Shown: positions 1-7,882 of the stretch, piece after piece
How the letters are laid out: every line of letters begins with the position of its first letter
Numbering within the stretch: position 1 is the first letter of the stretch
Source of the DNA: an uncultured Verrucomicrobiota bacterium
Lineage (GTDB): Bacteria > Verrucomicrobiota > Verrucomicrobiia > Limisphaerales > UBA9464
DNA: 64,000 bases
Direction: 5' to 3'
Assembly (NCBI GenBank): GCA_903907995.1
Contig: CAIVQH010000057.1
Span: 18,911-82,910, forward strand
The notes under the pieces: model-generated
What the model was told of the DNA's origin: nothing
Database searches by the model: none
Seen by the model: the letters and a program-made list of their open reading frames with translations, nothing else
Position numbers and translations under genes: made by a program

Positions 1-83
1 GACAGTTCTCCTCTGCTCCTGATTCTTTCCGAAGTCAGCCGCCTCCTCGATGCTTACTCGCGCTCCTTGGCCCGAAACCACAA

Positions 84-230
<147 letters not shown>

Positions 231-244
231 TCCCCCCGAAGAAG

Positions 245-1165
245 ATGTTCTTCCATATCGAGCATACGACCGAGTACCGCTACTCGGAGCCGGCCACCGA
301 ATCCTTTTCGGAGCTCCGCCTCCGTCCGCGCGACTCGCTGCGGCAGAAGGTTTCCCGCCATTACACGCGGGTTGAACCGGCCGTCCTCGTCGAATCGCAC
401 ACCGACTACTTCGGGAACTTTGTCGAGACCGTCTCGATCCCGTTCCGGCACCCGAGCCTGCTCGTCACCAGCGTCTGCGATGTGGAGACCAAGCCCTTCA
501 ATGACGCGCTGGCCGCTGTGCAGCTCAGCGTGGCCGAGGCGCGCCAGCTCTACACCCCGCACCGGCGTGAGCTGCACGATTTTCTGCGCCCGTCGCAGTT
601 CATCCAGTTTACCGAGGGCGTATGCGAACTGGCCGAGGAGTTTCTCCAGCCGGCGGCCCCGTTTTCCCATTCCCTGCGCGAGTTGAACAATCACCTGTTC
701 CGCACGCTGAAATACCGGCCCGGGGCGACCGATGCCGGGACGACCGTGGCGCAGTTCCTCAAGGACCGTGAAGGTGTCTGCCAGGACTTTGCGCATCTCA
801 TGATTTCCGTCTGCCGTGTCGCGGGCATTCCCGCGCGCTACGTCAGCGGCTACATCGAGACCGATCCCGTGCTGGGGGCGGATGGCGAGCCGCTCGACAC
901 CGCGCTGATCGGCGCGACCGCCAGCCATGCGTGGCTGGAAATTTACTCACCCAACGGCTTCTGGGTCGGCCTGGACCCGACCAACAACTGCCTCGACAGC
1001 GAGCGCCATGTCCAGATCGGCATCGGCCGCGACTATGCCGACGTGCCGCCGATGAAGGGCATCTTCCAGGGCAGCAACGCCCAGTCGCTTTCCGTGCAGG
1101 TGCGCGTGACCCGCAACACGGAAAGCGTCGTCAGCCGTGCGCCGGAGGTTGGCCCGGCTTCCTGA
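245..1165 (+). CDS. Transglutaminase-like cysteine protease family protein
   Basis: This 306-residue protein has a bacterial transglutaminase N-terminal beta domain (about 1-85) and a C-terminal transglutaminase core. The triad is visible: Cys179 in GVCQDFAH, His228 in ASHAW and Asp244 in LDPTN. In the family this fold gives a papain-like enzyme, acting as a protease, amidase or cross-linker; the substrate cannot be told from sequence. No signal peptide is evident, so it is probably cytoplasmic. The ATG is preceded by a purine-rich GAAGAAG that could serve as ribosome binding site, immediately after the heptamer array. In other genomes such genes often sit beside alpha-E or circularly permuted ATP-grasp genes, but none is visible here; the left neighbour lies outside the window. 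Confidence 0.9.
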   Translation: MFFHIEHTTEYRYSEPATESFSELRLRPRDSLRQKVSRHYTRVEPAVLVESHTDYFGNFVETVSIPFRHPSLLVTSVCDVETKPFNDALAAVQLSVAEARQLYTPHRRELHDFLRPSQFIQFTEGVCELAEEFLQPAAPFSHSLRELNNHLFRTLKYRPGATDAGTTVAQFLKDREGVCQDFAHLMISVCRVAGIPARYVSGYIETDPVLGADGEPLDTALIGATASHAWLEIYSPNGFWVGLDPTNNCLDSERHVQIGIGRDYADVPPMKGIFQGSNAQSLSVQVRVTRNTESVVSRAPEVGPAS

Positions 1166-1218
1166 AGCGGGACTTTCGTGGCCTTGAACCCGGCGTGCTC
1201 CCGTGAGCATTCTGCGCC

Positions 1219-2184
1219 GTGAACTTCCTTGTGACCGGCGGTGCCGGATTCATTGGCTCGCATGTCTGCGAGCGCCTACTGCGCGACGGGCATGATGTGA
1301 CGGTGTTCGATGACCTGAACCCCTTCTACGCTCCCGCGCTCAAGCGGCGGAACCTGGCCGACATCAAGGCGACCGCCGCCGCCGCCGGCCGGCACTTCCA
1401 TTTTTTCGAGGGCGATCTGGCCGATCGGGCCACACTCGACCGGGCGTTGCAGGAGGTGGGCTGTGATCAGGTAATCCATCTGGCGGCGCGGGCCGGGGTC
1501 CGGCCCAGTCTGCTCGAACCCGCCCTGTACCAGCGGGTGAATGTCGAGGGCACGGTGAACGTGCTGGAAGCCGCCCGCGCGACCGGCTGCCGCAAGTTCG
1601 TGCTCGCCAGCTCGTCATCAGTGTACGGCGTGAATGCCAAGGTTCCGTTCGCCGAAACCGATCCGATTTTCTCCGCCATCTCGCCTTACGCGGCCAGCAA
1701 GCTCGCCTGCGAAGCCCTCGGCCATGTATATCACCACGTGTACGGGCTGGAAGTGACAATGCTGCGCTTCTTCACCGTGTACGGCCCGCGCCAGCGGCCC
1801 GACCTGGCCATCCACAAGTTCGCCTCGCTCATCACCGCCGGCCGGCCCATCCCCGTCTTCGGCGACGGCTCGACCCGGCGCGATTACACGTATGTGGACG
1901 ACATCGTGGACGGCGTGATGGCCGCCACCACGTGTGATTTTGGTTATGAGGTCTTCAACCTCGGTGAATCGCAGACGGTTCGTCTCGATGAGCTGATCGA
2001 GCTGCTGGAGCACTCGCTCGGGATTCGGGCGGTCATTGACCGTCTGCCCCAACAGCCCGGCGATGTGCCGGTGACCTTCGCCGACATTTCGAAAGCCCGC
2101 GCGAAGCTCGGTTACAATCCCCAGACCAAGATCGCCGTCGGCATTCCGAAGTTCGTGGAGTGGTTCCGGGCGAGTGGCGGCTGA
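1219..2184 (+). CDS. NAD-dependent sugar-nucleotide epimerase/dehydratase
   Basis: A 321-residue extended short-chain dehydrogenase. The Rossmann glycine motif TGGAGFIGSH starts at residue 6, and the catalytic Ser/Tyr/Lys set lies in ASSSSVYG (about 130-137) and SPYAASK (Tyr157, Lys161). RNVEGT-like and GDGSTRRDYTYVDD segments match UDP-glucuronate 4-epimerase and UDP-glucose 4-epimerase relatives. The role is probably nucleotide-sugar conversion for envelope polysaccharide; the exact substrate is not determinable. The start is GTG at 1219. It lies 53 bp after the transglutaminase gene on the same strand, so co-transcription is possible. Confidence 0.9.
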   Translation: MNFLVTGGAGFIGSHVCERLLRDGHDVTVFDDLNPFYAPALKRRNLADIKATAAAAGRHFHFFEGDLADRATLDRALQEVGCDQVIHLAARAGVRPSLLEPALYQRVNVEGTVNVLEAARATGCRKFVLASSSSVYGVNAKVPFAETDPIFSAISPYAASKLACEALGHVYHHVYGLEVTMLRFFTVYGPRQRPDLAIHKFASLITAGRPIPVFGDGSTRRDYTYVDDIVDGVMAATTCDFGYEVFNLGESQTVRLDELIELLEHSLGIRAVIDRLPQQPGDVPVTFADISKARAKLGYNPQTKIAVGIPKFVEWFRASGG

Positions 2185-2195
2185 ACGCGGGAAAG

Positions 2196-2277
2196 TTTGA
2201 ATCTGGAAAGCTGCAAAACAGGAAGGTCGGAAAGGCGCCTCTTCCCCGTTTCCTGTTTTCCCGCTTTCCAAATTCAA
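2196..2277. repeat. Imperfect inverted repeat between epimerase and iscX
   Basis: Two 28-29 bp arms (2196-2224 and 2250-2277) are inverted copies with about four mismatches. They share TTGAAT, GGAAAGC and AAAACAGGAA blocks around a 25-bp centre. The element fills most of the gap between the epimerase and iscX. No T-run follows it, so it does not look like a simple terminator. Confidence 0.8.
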
Positions 2278-2326
2278 TCCGTCCCCGTCTTGACGTTCCA
2301 TCTTCGGTGCGCGACGACTGGGGCCA

Positions 2327-2527
2327 ATGAAACTGACCTGGAAGGACCACGAGGAAATTGCCTGGGCGCTGATGGACAAGCTGCCGGACCAGGATCCGCT
2401 CAAGCTCTCGTTTCCCAAGCTGCACAAGCTCGTCACCGAGCTGGAGGAGTTCGGCGACAAGCCCGACGCCTCGAATGAGAAGATTTTGGAGAACATCCAG
2501 ATGGCCTGGTACGAGGAGCGTCAGTAA
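2327..2527 (+). CDS. iscX: IscX family Fe-S assembly protein
   Basis: 66 residues, the same length as E. coli IscX (YfhJ), which binds IscS and iron and modulates Fe-S cluster assembly. The family signature is clear: KLTWKDHEEIAWAL at the N terminus, a central D-P-L-K-L-S-F segment, and MAWYEER at the C terminus. It is acidic and helical with no signal or membrane segment, so cytoplasmic. No iscS, iscU, hscA or fdx lies beside it; the next gene is ridA, 34 bp downstream. The linkage to RidA rather than to an isc operon is notable but not unprecedented. Confidence 0.85.
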   Translation: MKLTWKDHEEIAWALMDKLPDQDPLKLSFPKLHKLVTELEEFGDKPDASNEKILENIQMAWYEERQ

Positions 2528-2561
2528 CCCGGTTTCTGCGTAAGACCCTGCCTTTCCCACC

Positions 2562-2954
2562 ATGCCCAAAGAAGCCATTGCCCCCGCCGGAGCACCTCCC
2601 GCGCTCGGTCCGTACAGCCATGCGATCCGCATGGGCGACCTGCTGTTTTGCTCCGGCCAGGTGCCGATTGACCCGGTCTCACCGGGTGGCCCGGTGGTGG
2701 GCGACATCCGCGCGCAGACGCGCCGGGTGCTGGAGAACGTCCGGATCATCCTCTCCAGCCAGGGGCTGGACTTTCGCCATGTGGTGAAGAGCACGGTGTT
2801 CATGACGAACCTGGCCGAGTTTCAGGGCATGAACGAGGTGTACGCCGAATTTTTCCCCGCCCCGCATCCTGCGCGTTCCACGGTGCAGGTGTCGGCGCTG
2901 CCCCGCGCCTCCTCCGTGGAGATCGAAGTGATCGCCGCATTTGCCGCTGTCTGA
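2562..2954 (+). CDS. ridA: RidA family reactive imine/enamine deaminase
   Basis: This 130-residue protein has the YjgF/YER057c/UK114 (RidA) fold. RidA hydrolyses 2-aminoacrylate and related enamines released by PLP enzymes, protecting them from damage. Visible landmarks are GPYSHA near residue 16, SGQVPIDP at 31-38, the substrate-carboxylate Arg105 in HPARSTVQV and Glu120 in SSVEIEV. Length and residue numbering agree closely with E. coli RidA. It is cytoplasmic and trimeric in the family. It follows iscX on the same strand. Confidence 0.95.
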   Translation: MPKEAIAPAGAPPALGPYSHAIRMGDLLFCSGQVPIDPVSPGGPVVGDIRAQTRRVLENVRIILSSQGLDFRHVVKSTVFMTNLAEFQGMNEVYAEFFPAPHPARSTVQVSALPRASSVEIEVIAAFAAV

Positions 2955-3061
2955 GCCGCCGTCGGAGAAAGCCCGAAAGCTGCGGAAACGAGGATGGTTT
3001 CCAACGCCGGACCGGATTGACCGGATGCGGAGATTTTAACCTGCCGGATAAAACTCGCGGG

Positions 3062-3091
3062 TTGACGTAGGGTGTCCGGGCTGGATTAGAG
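3062..3091 (+). promoter_or_regulatory. Possible promoter for the RRM gene
   Basis: TTGACG at 3062-3067 is followed after 18 bp by TTAGAG at 3086-3091, a moderate sigma-70-type match. It would give a 5' leader of about 120 nt before the RRM gene, fitting a cold- or RNA-regulated leader. The assignment is by eye and weak. Confidence 0.35.
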
Positions 3092-3218
3092 TTCCGCGTC
3101 CGTTAAAAACAGCGGTGTCGGTGTCACAAAGACGGTTTGAGTGGCAGTTGATTTCCCACGCAACCAGCAACCTGCAAGTGCGGGTTCCCTCCACGGCGTT
3201 TGGCGCGGTCAGCGAGTT

Positions 3219-3620
3219 ATGGATACAAATTCAAGGCTCTTCGTGGGCAATCTGTCCTTCCAGACCATGGAGCGCGACCTGCAGGACCATTTCAGCGCCG
3301 CTGGCGTGGTCACCAACGTCAACCTCATGCTGGACAAGTTCACGGGCAAGTCCCGTGGCTTTGCCTTCGTTGAGTTCAGCACGCCCGAAGAGGCGCAGAA
3401 GGCTGTGGAAATGTTCCACGGCAAGGACCTCGGCGGTCGCACGCTGACGGTGAACATCGCCCGTCCCCGTGAAGAGCGCGCCCCCGGTGGCGGTGGTGGT
3501 GGCTTTCGCGGCGGTGGCGGCGGTGGTGGCGGCTGGCGCGGTGATCGCGGCGGCGGCGACCGTGGTGGTGGCGGCGGCGGCTGGCGCGGCGACCGTGGTG
3601 GTGGCGGCGATCGCTACTGA
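3219..3620 (+). CDS. RRM domain RNA-binding protein with glycine-rich tail
   Basis: A 133-residue protein with one RNA recognition motif at 5-83: RNP2 LFVGNL (7-12) and RNP1 KSRGFAFVEF (44-53), both with the expected aromatic residues. Residues 88-133 are a Gly/Arg/Asp-rich tail with repeated GGWRGDRGGG blocks, resembling the Rbp proteins of cyanobacteria and other bacteria that bind RNA and often respond to cold. The ATG at 3219 is chosen because the RRM begins immediately after it; the upstream in-frame codons look non-coding. It is a single-gene unit with its own terminator. The glycine tail's codon repetition could allow length variation. Confidence 0.92.
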   Translation: MDTNSRLFVGNLSFQTMERDLQDHFSAAGVVTNVNLMLDKFTGKSRGFAFVEFSTPEEAQKAVEMFHGKDLGGRTLTVNIARPREERAPGGGGGGFRGGGGGGGGWRGDRGGGDRGGGGGGWRGDRGGGGDRY

Positions 3621-3638
3621 GCCCGGCAATCATTTTCA

Positions 3639-3682
3639 GGGCCGACGGCAGATGCGCGGATGCACCTGTCGCCGGCCTTTTT
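3639..3682 (+). terminator. Intrinsic terminator after the RRM gene
   Basis: A GC-rich stem pairs GGCCG (3640-3644) with CGGCC (3673-3677), with further imperfect pairing inside it. Five T residues follow directly. It lies 20 bp past the RRM stop codon. Confidence 0.6.
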
Positions 3683-3690
3683 CGTTTCCA

Positions 3691-4626
3691 TCACTTCCGG
3701 TCCGGCCGTTCGCAGCGCCAGAGCGTGGGCCGGCGGTCCTTGGAATCGGCCACCCGGGGAAACCCGTTGTTGTCCACGATGAGCCAGATGTTTTTTGCAT
3801 CGACGGCCAGACCTTCGACGAAGCCGTAGGGGTACGGGTGCGAATAGGCGTTCTCCGGCGAGGTCTCGAGGTCCAGATAGTCATACTGCGCGAGCACCTT
3901 TTTACTGGCCGGGTCCACCCGCAGCACACAGCGGCTCTCCCGGCAGAGCACCCAGAGTTCGCCGTCGAACCAGCTCAGGTCGGAGTAATGCACGTCCCGG
4001 GCGGGCAGGCCGATCGGCGTGACCTGGAAGCTGCCGGTGACCTTCAGGGTGTTGAGATCCACGGTGATGAGGCGGCCAATTTCGCGCTCGTTGGCGACAT
4101 AGAGCGTGTCGCCGCCGACGGCGACCCCCTCGAAGCTGGCGTTACGATCCGAACTGAACCACTTCTGGACCGGCTTCCAGTCGATGGCCAGCGGCTCCAC
4201 CGTCTTGGTCGCGGGGTCGAACCGCAGAATCCAGCGCTCCGATTCCTCGCTGACGTAAATGCGGCCGCGATCGTCGCGGGCCAGTCCTTCACAGTCGTAC
4301 GGCCCTGATTTCCGGTTGGCGAGGGGGGCAAGTTGCGCCGCAGTGAACGCCTCCGGCAGGGCCACCAAGGCGGCGGTGCCGTTCGTGGCGAACTCGATGC
4401 GGAAGAGGCCCGGGGCCTTGTCGTTGACCGTGAGCAGCGAACCATCCGACTGGAGCAGCAGGGCCGAGGCGTCGAAGCGGCCACGCCCGGGCGGATTGGG
4501 ATGCCAAGTCTGGGCCGCTGTGAGGGTGTAACGCGCCGTTTTGGTGCGGGGCGCGGCGCTGACGGGTCTGGCGCACAGGAATCCTGCCAGTACGGAAAGG
4601 AGCAAAGGTTTGAAAACGGCGCGCAC
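3691..4626 (-). CDS. Secreted phytase-like beta-propeller protein
   Basis: 311 residues with a signal peptide (Lys near the start, hydrophobic 8-20, cleavage about ARPVSAAP). The rest resembles the 'esterase-like activity of phytase' and SdiA-regulated families: repeated blade motifs YDCEGLARDDRGRIYVSEE, SFEGVAVGGDTLYVANE and FVEGLAVDAKNIWLIVDNN. These define a beta-propeller that probably binds or hydrolyses an extracytoplasmic ligand; the substrate is unknown. It is convergent with the RRM gene and has no evident operon partner. Family assignment is by motif, so moderately sure; enzymatic activity is unproven. Confidence 0.75.
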   Translation of the reverse strand: MRAVFKPLLLSVLAGFLCARPVSAAPRTKTARYTLTAAQTWHPNPPGRGRFDASALLLQSDGSLLTVNDKAPGLFRIEFATNGTAALVALPEAFTAAQLAPLANRKSGPYDCEGLARDDRGRIYVSEESERWILRFDPATKTVEPLAIDWKPVQKWFSSDRNASFEGVAVGGDTLYVANEREIGRLITVDLNTLKVTGSFQVTPIGLPARDVHYSDLSWFDGELWVLCRESRCVLRVDPASKKVLAQYDYLDLETSPENAYSHPYPYGFVEGLAVDAKNIWLIVDNNGFPRVADSKDRRPTLWRCERPDRK

Positions 4627-4742
4627 GCGTGTTTCTAGTCGCGTTCCCTAGACTGGAACAAGGGCTCTGGTGGAAAAAACCCGTTTACTCCCACGGCCCG
4701 ATTGTTACGTTGCCGACACACACAGACCTCGCGGTTTGTCCT

Positions 4743-4961
4743 ATGGGAAATGAATCCGATCAGAAGCGCGAGGCGCGCGCGCTCTTGTTGAACACGACAC
4801 TCTATCGGGAGTTCCAGGCGGAGAAGGAAGAGATCCTGAAGCACAAATGGATCGAATCCGAGAAGGCCGGTTTTGACATCGGCTTTGAACGCGCCCTGGT
4901 TGACTGGATAACCCACCACCGGGCCGGCTGGCGCCGGGCCCGTCAGCAGGCGACAGCATGA
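4743..4961 (+). CDS. Small conserved hypothetical protein
   Basis: 72 residues and soluble, with a charged helical segment and a conserved-looking core: [20 protein letters not shown] followed by [16 protein letters not shown] and a basic C terminus. I recall similar short proteins in other Verrucomicrobiota but know of no function. The ATG at 4743 is preferred over earlier in-frame starts because the upstream residues are low quality and the conserved part begins soon after. It sits directly before the pyrR leader hairpins. It could be a regulatory or nucleic-acid-binding helix-turn protein, but that is a guess. Confidence 0.65.
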   Translation: MGNESDQKREARALLLNTTLYREFQAEKEEILKHKWIESEKAGFDIGFERALVDWITHHRAGWRRARQQATA

Positions 4962-4991
4962 ACTGATCGCCACCTACGGCACCTTTAAGCT

Positions 4992-5079
4992 GCCGGCCTG
5001 CGAGCCGGCCAAGGCGCATGAATCAACTGCATATTCCAACTCAGTGGCCGGCTCCCTCTGTGGGGCCGGCTTTTCTTTT
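4992..5079 (+). promoter_or_regulatory. Candidate attenuator leader of pyrR
   Basis: Two GC-rich hairpins share the self-complementary arm GCCGGC, at 4992-4997/5004-5009 and 5047-5052/5065-5070. The second is followed by TTTTCTTTT (5071-5079) and so looks like an intrinsic terminator only 6 nt before the pyrR ATG. Because all four arms are mutually complementary, alternative pairing is possible. The PyrR-binding loop consensus is not recognisable. The structure could instead simply terminate the upstream small gene. Confidence 0.5.
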
Positions 5080-5085
5080 CCCCGC

Positions 5086-5616
5086 ATGAGCGCCGTCATT
5101 CTCGACGCCTCCACCCTGGCCCGCACCCTGACGCGCATCGCCCACGAAATTGCGGAGCGCAACGTGCCCGGCACCGACGTCGTGCTGGTGGGCATCCAGC
5201 GCGGCGGGGCCAGCCTCGCCCGGCGGCTGGGGCCGCTGCTGGACCGCATTGTCGGCCATCCGGTGCCCGTCGGGGTACTGGATGTCACGATGCACCGGGA
5301 TGACCTGGACTGGCGTTCGCTGCCGGAACTGCGGCTCACGGAGATTCCCGGCGACATTTCCGGCAAGACCGTCGTGCTGGTGGACGATGTGATCTTCAAG
5401 GGCCGCACCATCCGCGCCGCCCTGGATGCCCTGCACCATCTGGGACGCCCCCGCCGCGTGCAGCTGGCCGTGCTGGTGGACCGCGGCCATCGCGAACTGC
5501 CCATCCGCCCCGATTTTGTCGGCAAAAACGTGCCCACCTCGCTGGCCCAGCGCATCAAGCTGCGGCTGACGGAGGACGGGGGCGACGACACCGTGATTTT
5601 GGAGGAGGCGAAATGA
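5086..5616 (+). CDS. pyrR: PyrR bifunctional regulator / uracil phosphoribosyltransferase
   Basis: A 176-residue type I phosphoribosyltransferase. The PRPP loop [13 protein letters not shown] lies at 96-108, and the PyrR-typical I-Q-R-G-G-A segment is at 38-43. PyrR binds UMP-charged pyr mRNA leaders to promote attenuation and often has uracil phosphoribosyltransferase activity. Size and motif order match the family (about 180). It precedes pyrB on the same strand, and a terminator-like hairpin stands just ahead of its ATG, both as expected for a PyrR-controlled pyrimidine operon. It could be a plain phosphoribosyltransferase, but context makes PyrR the best call. Confidence 0.9.
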   Translation: MSAVILDASTLARTLTRIAHEIAERNVPGTDVVLVGIQRGGASLARRLGPLLDRIVGHPVPVGVLDVTMHRDDLDWRSLPELRLTEIPGDISGKTVVLVDDVIFKGRTIRAALDALHHLGRPRRVQLAVLVDRGHRELPIRPDFVGKNVPTSLAQRIKLRLTEDGGDDTVILEEAK

Positions 5617-5633
5617 AGCGCGAGTGTCGCATT

Positions 5634-5709
5634 CTTAATCATAATCGTAATCTTAATCTTCACCGCGAAGCACGGGTGATTATGAGTAAGATTTCGATTA
5701 AGATTAAGA
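5634..5709. repeat. AT-rich inverted repeat between pyrR and pyrB
   Basis: Arms at 5634-5664 and 5675-5709 are imperfect inverted copies built from short AATCTTAATC/AATCGTAATC-type units. The element is far more AT-rich than its surroundings. Related GATTA-type tracts occur at about 8870-8900 and 35745-35777, so it belongs to a dispersed family. It separates the two pyrimidine genes. Confidence 0.8.
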
Positions 5710-5776
5710 CACCATCCTCTTGGATCTACCCGCTCCGGAGTGCGCCATTCGCCGCTCACCGTTCCCCGTTTTCCCC

Positions 5777-6712
5777 ATGACCTGGAATCGCAGCCATCTG
5801 CTCGACCTGCAGTCGCTCTCCGTCGCGGAGCTGACCGCCATCCTCGACACCGCCCGGGCGTTCAAGGCCATCAACGAGCGCTCGATCAAGCGCGTGCCAC
5901 CACTGCGCGGCAAGACCGTGGTCAACCTGTTCGTCGAACCGAGCACGCGCACGCGCATCAGCTTTGAACTGGCGGCGCTGCGGCTCAGTGCCGACGTGAT
6001 CAATTTTTCCGCCGAGGCCAGCTCGCTCAAGAAGGGTGAGACCCTGCGCGACACGGTCCGGAACCTTGAATCGCTGAACGCCGACATCATCATCCTTCGC
6101 CACGGCGCCAGCGGCGCGCCGCACTATCTCGCGCGGTTTGCGCGGGCGCATATCATCAACGCGGGCGACGGCGCGCACGAGCATCCCACCCAGGGCCTGC
6201 TCGACACCTTCACCATCCGTGAGCGCAAGGGGCGCGTGGCCGGGCTGAACGTCACGATCCTCGGTGACATCCTCTACAGCCGCGTCGCGCGGTCGAACAT
6301 CTGGGCCCTGCTCAAGCTGGGGGCCAACGTCACCCTCTGCGGTCCCCCCACGCTCGTGCCGAAGGTGTTCGAGCGGTTTGGCTGCCGCGTCATCTGGGAC
6401 CTGCAGGAGGCGTTGAAGGACGCCGACGTGGTGAACCTGCTCCGCATCCAGCACGAGCGCCAGCGGGTGACGATGTTCCCCAGCCTGGGCGAATACACCG
6501 CGCTCTTCGGCCTCAATCAGGCGCGCATGAAATGGGTCAAGCCCGACGCGCTCATCATGCACCCGGGCCCGATCAACCGGGGCGTGGAACTGGAGGGCGA
6601 CATCGCGGACGGGGCCCAGTCGGTGATCCTGGAGCAGGTCACCAACGGTCTCGCCGTGCGCATGGCCGTGCTCTTCCTGGTCAACGGCGGCAAGGCGGCG
6701 GAGTTGAACTGA
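5777..6712 (+). CDS. pyrB: Aspartate carbamoyltransferase catalytic subunit
   Basis: 311 residues. It transfers the carbamoyl group to L-aspartate, the committed step of de novo pyrimidine synthesis. Motifs are the carbamoyl phosphate site STRTR (56-60), the SSLKKGET loop carrying the catalytic Lys (about 85-89), HPTQ (136-139) and the C-terminal MHPGPINRGVE. These identify aspartate rather than ornithine carbamoyltransferase. The ATG at 5777 is chosen because residues before it come from the repetitive spacer. It is downstream of pyrR and probably co-transcribed; no pyrI or pyrC is adjacent. Confidence 0.97.
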   Translation: MTWNRSHLLDLQSLSVAELTAILDTARAFKAINERSIKRVPPLRGKTVVNLFVEPSTRTRISFELAALRLSADVINFSAEASSLKKGETLRDTVRNLESLNADIIILRHGASGAPHYLARFARAHIINAGDGAHEHPTQGLLDTFTIRERKGRVAGLNVTILGDILYSRVARSNIWALLKLGANVTLCGPPTLVPKVFERFGCRVIWDLQEALKDADVVNLLRIQHERQRVTMFPSLGEYTALFGLNQARMKWVKPDALIMHPGPINRGVELEGDIADGAQSVILEQVTNGLAVRMAVLFLVNGGKAAELN

Positions 6713-6870
6713 GCTTGAACGAAAAAAGTGCGCCGGAAGCGGACGTGCAATGAAACCGGCGGTCGGTGGGGCGAGCGTCCGCGCGAGCCGGGCTACCCCA
6801 AGCCTGGGCTACCACAGTTCACACAGACTTTCGAACTTACCGTGCGACTCGTAGTTAGTTCGCCCTGAAA

Positions 6871-6901
6871 ACAAAACCGCCCGAGGATGGCCTCGGGCGG
6901 T
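6871..6901 (-). terminator. Intrinsic terminator for trxA
   Basis: A perfect 11-bp stem (6876-6886 with 6891-6901) and a 4-nt loop. Read on the minus strand it is followed by TTTTGTTTT. It lies 26 bp past the trxA stop codon and on the plus strand ends the pyrB side without a T-run. Confidence 0.85.
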
Positions 6902-6926
6902 CTCGAAAAAATGCTGGGGGCCGGTG

Positions 6927-7262
6927 TCAGCCGGTGATCGCCTTGTCGAGCGCAGCCTTCAGGTCCTTCTTGGAGCGCAGGCCCACCATCTGCCCGACCA
7001 CTTCGCCGTTCTTCAGGAATAGGATGGCGGGGATGCCGGAGATGCCATATTTGACGGCGAGATTCTGCTCGTTATCCACGTTGACCTTGCCGATTGCGGC
7101 CTTGCCGGCGTACTCGGTCGCGAGTTCGTCCAGCACCGGGGCGATGGCCCGGCAGGGGCCACACCATTCGGCCCAGAAATCGAGCAGCACCGGCACGGGC
7201 GATTTCGACACCGTGTCAGCGAAGTTCTGTTCGGTGACGGTCAGGATGTTCGCGGCGGCCAT
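6927..7262 (-). CDS. trxA: Thioredoxin
   Basis: This 111-residue protein has the canonical active site WCGPC (Cys34, Cys37), the cis-Pro loop GISGIPAILF and a C-terminal KKDLKAALDKAI helix. It is the general cytoplasmic disulfide reductant. There is no signal peptide. It begins one base after the stop codon of the Pro/Ala-rich membrane protein gene upstream, so the two are translationally linked, and a strong terminator follows. Confidence 0.97.
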   Translation of the reverse strand: MAAANILTVTEQNFADTVSKSPVPVLLDFWAEWCGPCRAIAPVLDELATEYAGKAAIGKVNVDNEQNLAVKYGISGIPAILFLKNGEVVGQMVGLRSKKDLKAALDKAITG

Positions 7263-7263
7263 G

Positions 7264-7677
7264 TCAGGAAACTTTGGGAGCCTCGATGAAGATCACGACG
7301 GCGACGGCGATGACGATGGCGACGACGGCAAAGGCCAGACCCAGGTCGAGACCGCTGATGGTGGCCGGGCGGGGGGCGGCGGGAGCGGGACGGGGCGCGG
7401 GAGCGGCCACGGGGGCAGGGGCGGCCGGCTTGGCCGCCACGGGGCCGGCGCTGGGCGCGGCCGGGGGGGCAGCAGCCGCGGCCGGAGCGGCAGGGGCGGC
7501 CGTCTGGGCCGAACCTACGGGCGCGCTGGGAGAGGGGATCTTGATCGAAGGACCGCCCGTGGGCTTCGGCGGCAGGCTGATGCGCACGGTCTGCTTTTTC
7601 TGCGTTGCATCGGCGGCCTTGGGCGGCTCGGGAGCGGGCGTCGGCGCGGGCGGAACTGGAGGCGTAGGCTCAGACAT
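7264..7677 (-). CDS. Pro/Ala-rich protein with C-terminal membrane anchor
   Basis: A 137-residue protein with an N-terminal Pro-rich stretch, a short conserved-looking block QTVRISLPPKPTGGPSIKI (about 27-45), a long Ala/Pro linker and one C-terminal transmembrane helix (about 112-133). The topology suggests a tail-anchored or single-pass protein facing the cytoplasm. I do not recognise a family. The ATG at 7677 is chosen because residues before it come from repeat-like sequence. It is immediately upstream of trxA with a 1-bp gap and divergent from fabD, so it may tether a function to the membrane together with thioredoxin; this is inference. Confidence 0.75.
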   Translation of the reverse strand: MSEPTPPVPPAPTPAPEPPKAADATQKKQTVRISLPPKPTGGPSIKIPSPSAPVGSAQTAAPAAPAAAAAPPAAPSAGPVAAKPAAPAPVAAPAPRPAPAAPRPATISGLDLGLAFAVVAIVIAVAVVIFIEAPKVS

Positions 7678-7767
7678 AGGATTATTGTTCGGCAGGACGC
7701 TAAAGACGCCCACGGGGCGAGTCAAACGGTTTACAGGCGAGAACAGAGGGGACTTTCGTCCAGCCAA

Positions 7768-7861
7768 ACTACGGACGGCGAACCGCAAACAGCGCACGAT
7801 GGGGTGAAAGGCTGCGAATGTCGTTCGGTGCGCTGTTCGTAGTTCACCGTTCGCCGTTTTC
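7768..7861. repeat. Inverted repeat in the divergent trxA-unit/fabD spacer
   Basis: Arms at 7769-7798 and 7829-7857 share ACGGCGAAC and AACAGCGCAC blocks in inverted order around a 30-bp centre. It fills the upstream region of fabD, ending about 20 bp before the ATG. Confidence 0.65.
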
Positions 7862-7882
7862 CGGCTAGGCTGGCTGCTTTGT

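Noticed and set aside
6713..6870. Possible small gene between pyrB and trxA.
   Set aside because: No frame has a plausible start and protein-like composition; it looks like spacer with repeat-like fragments.
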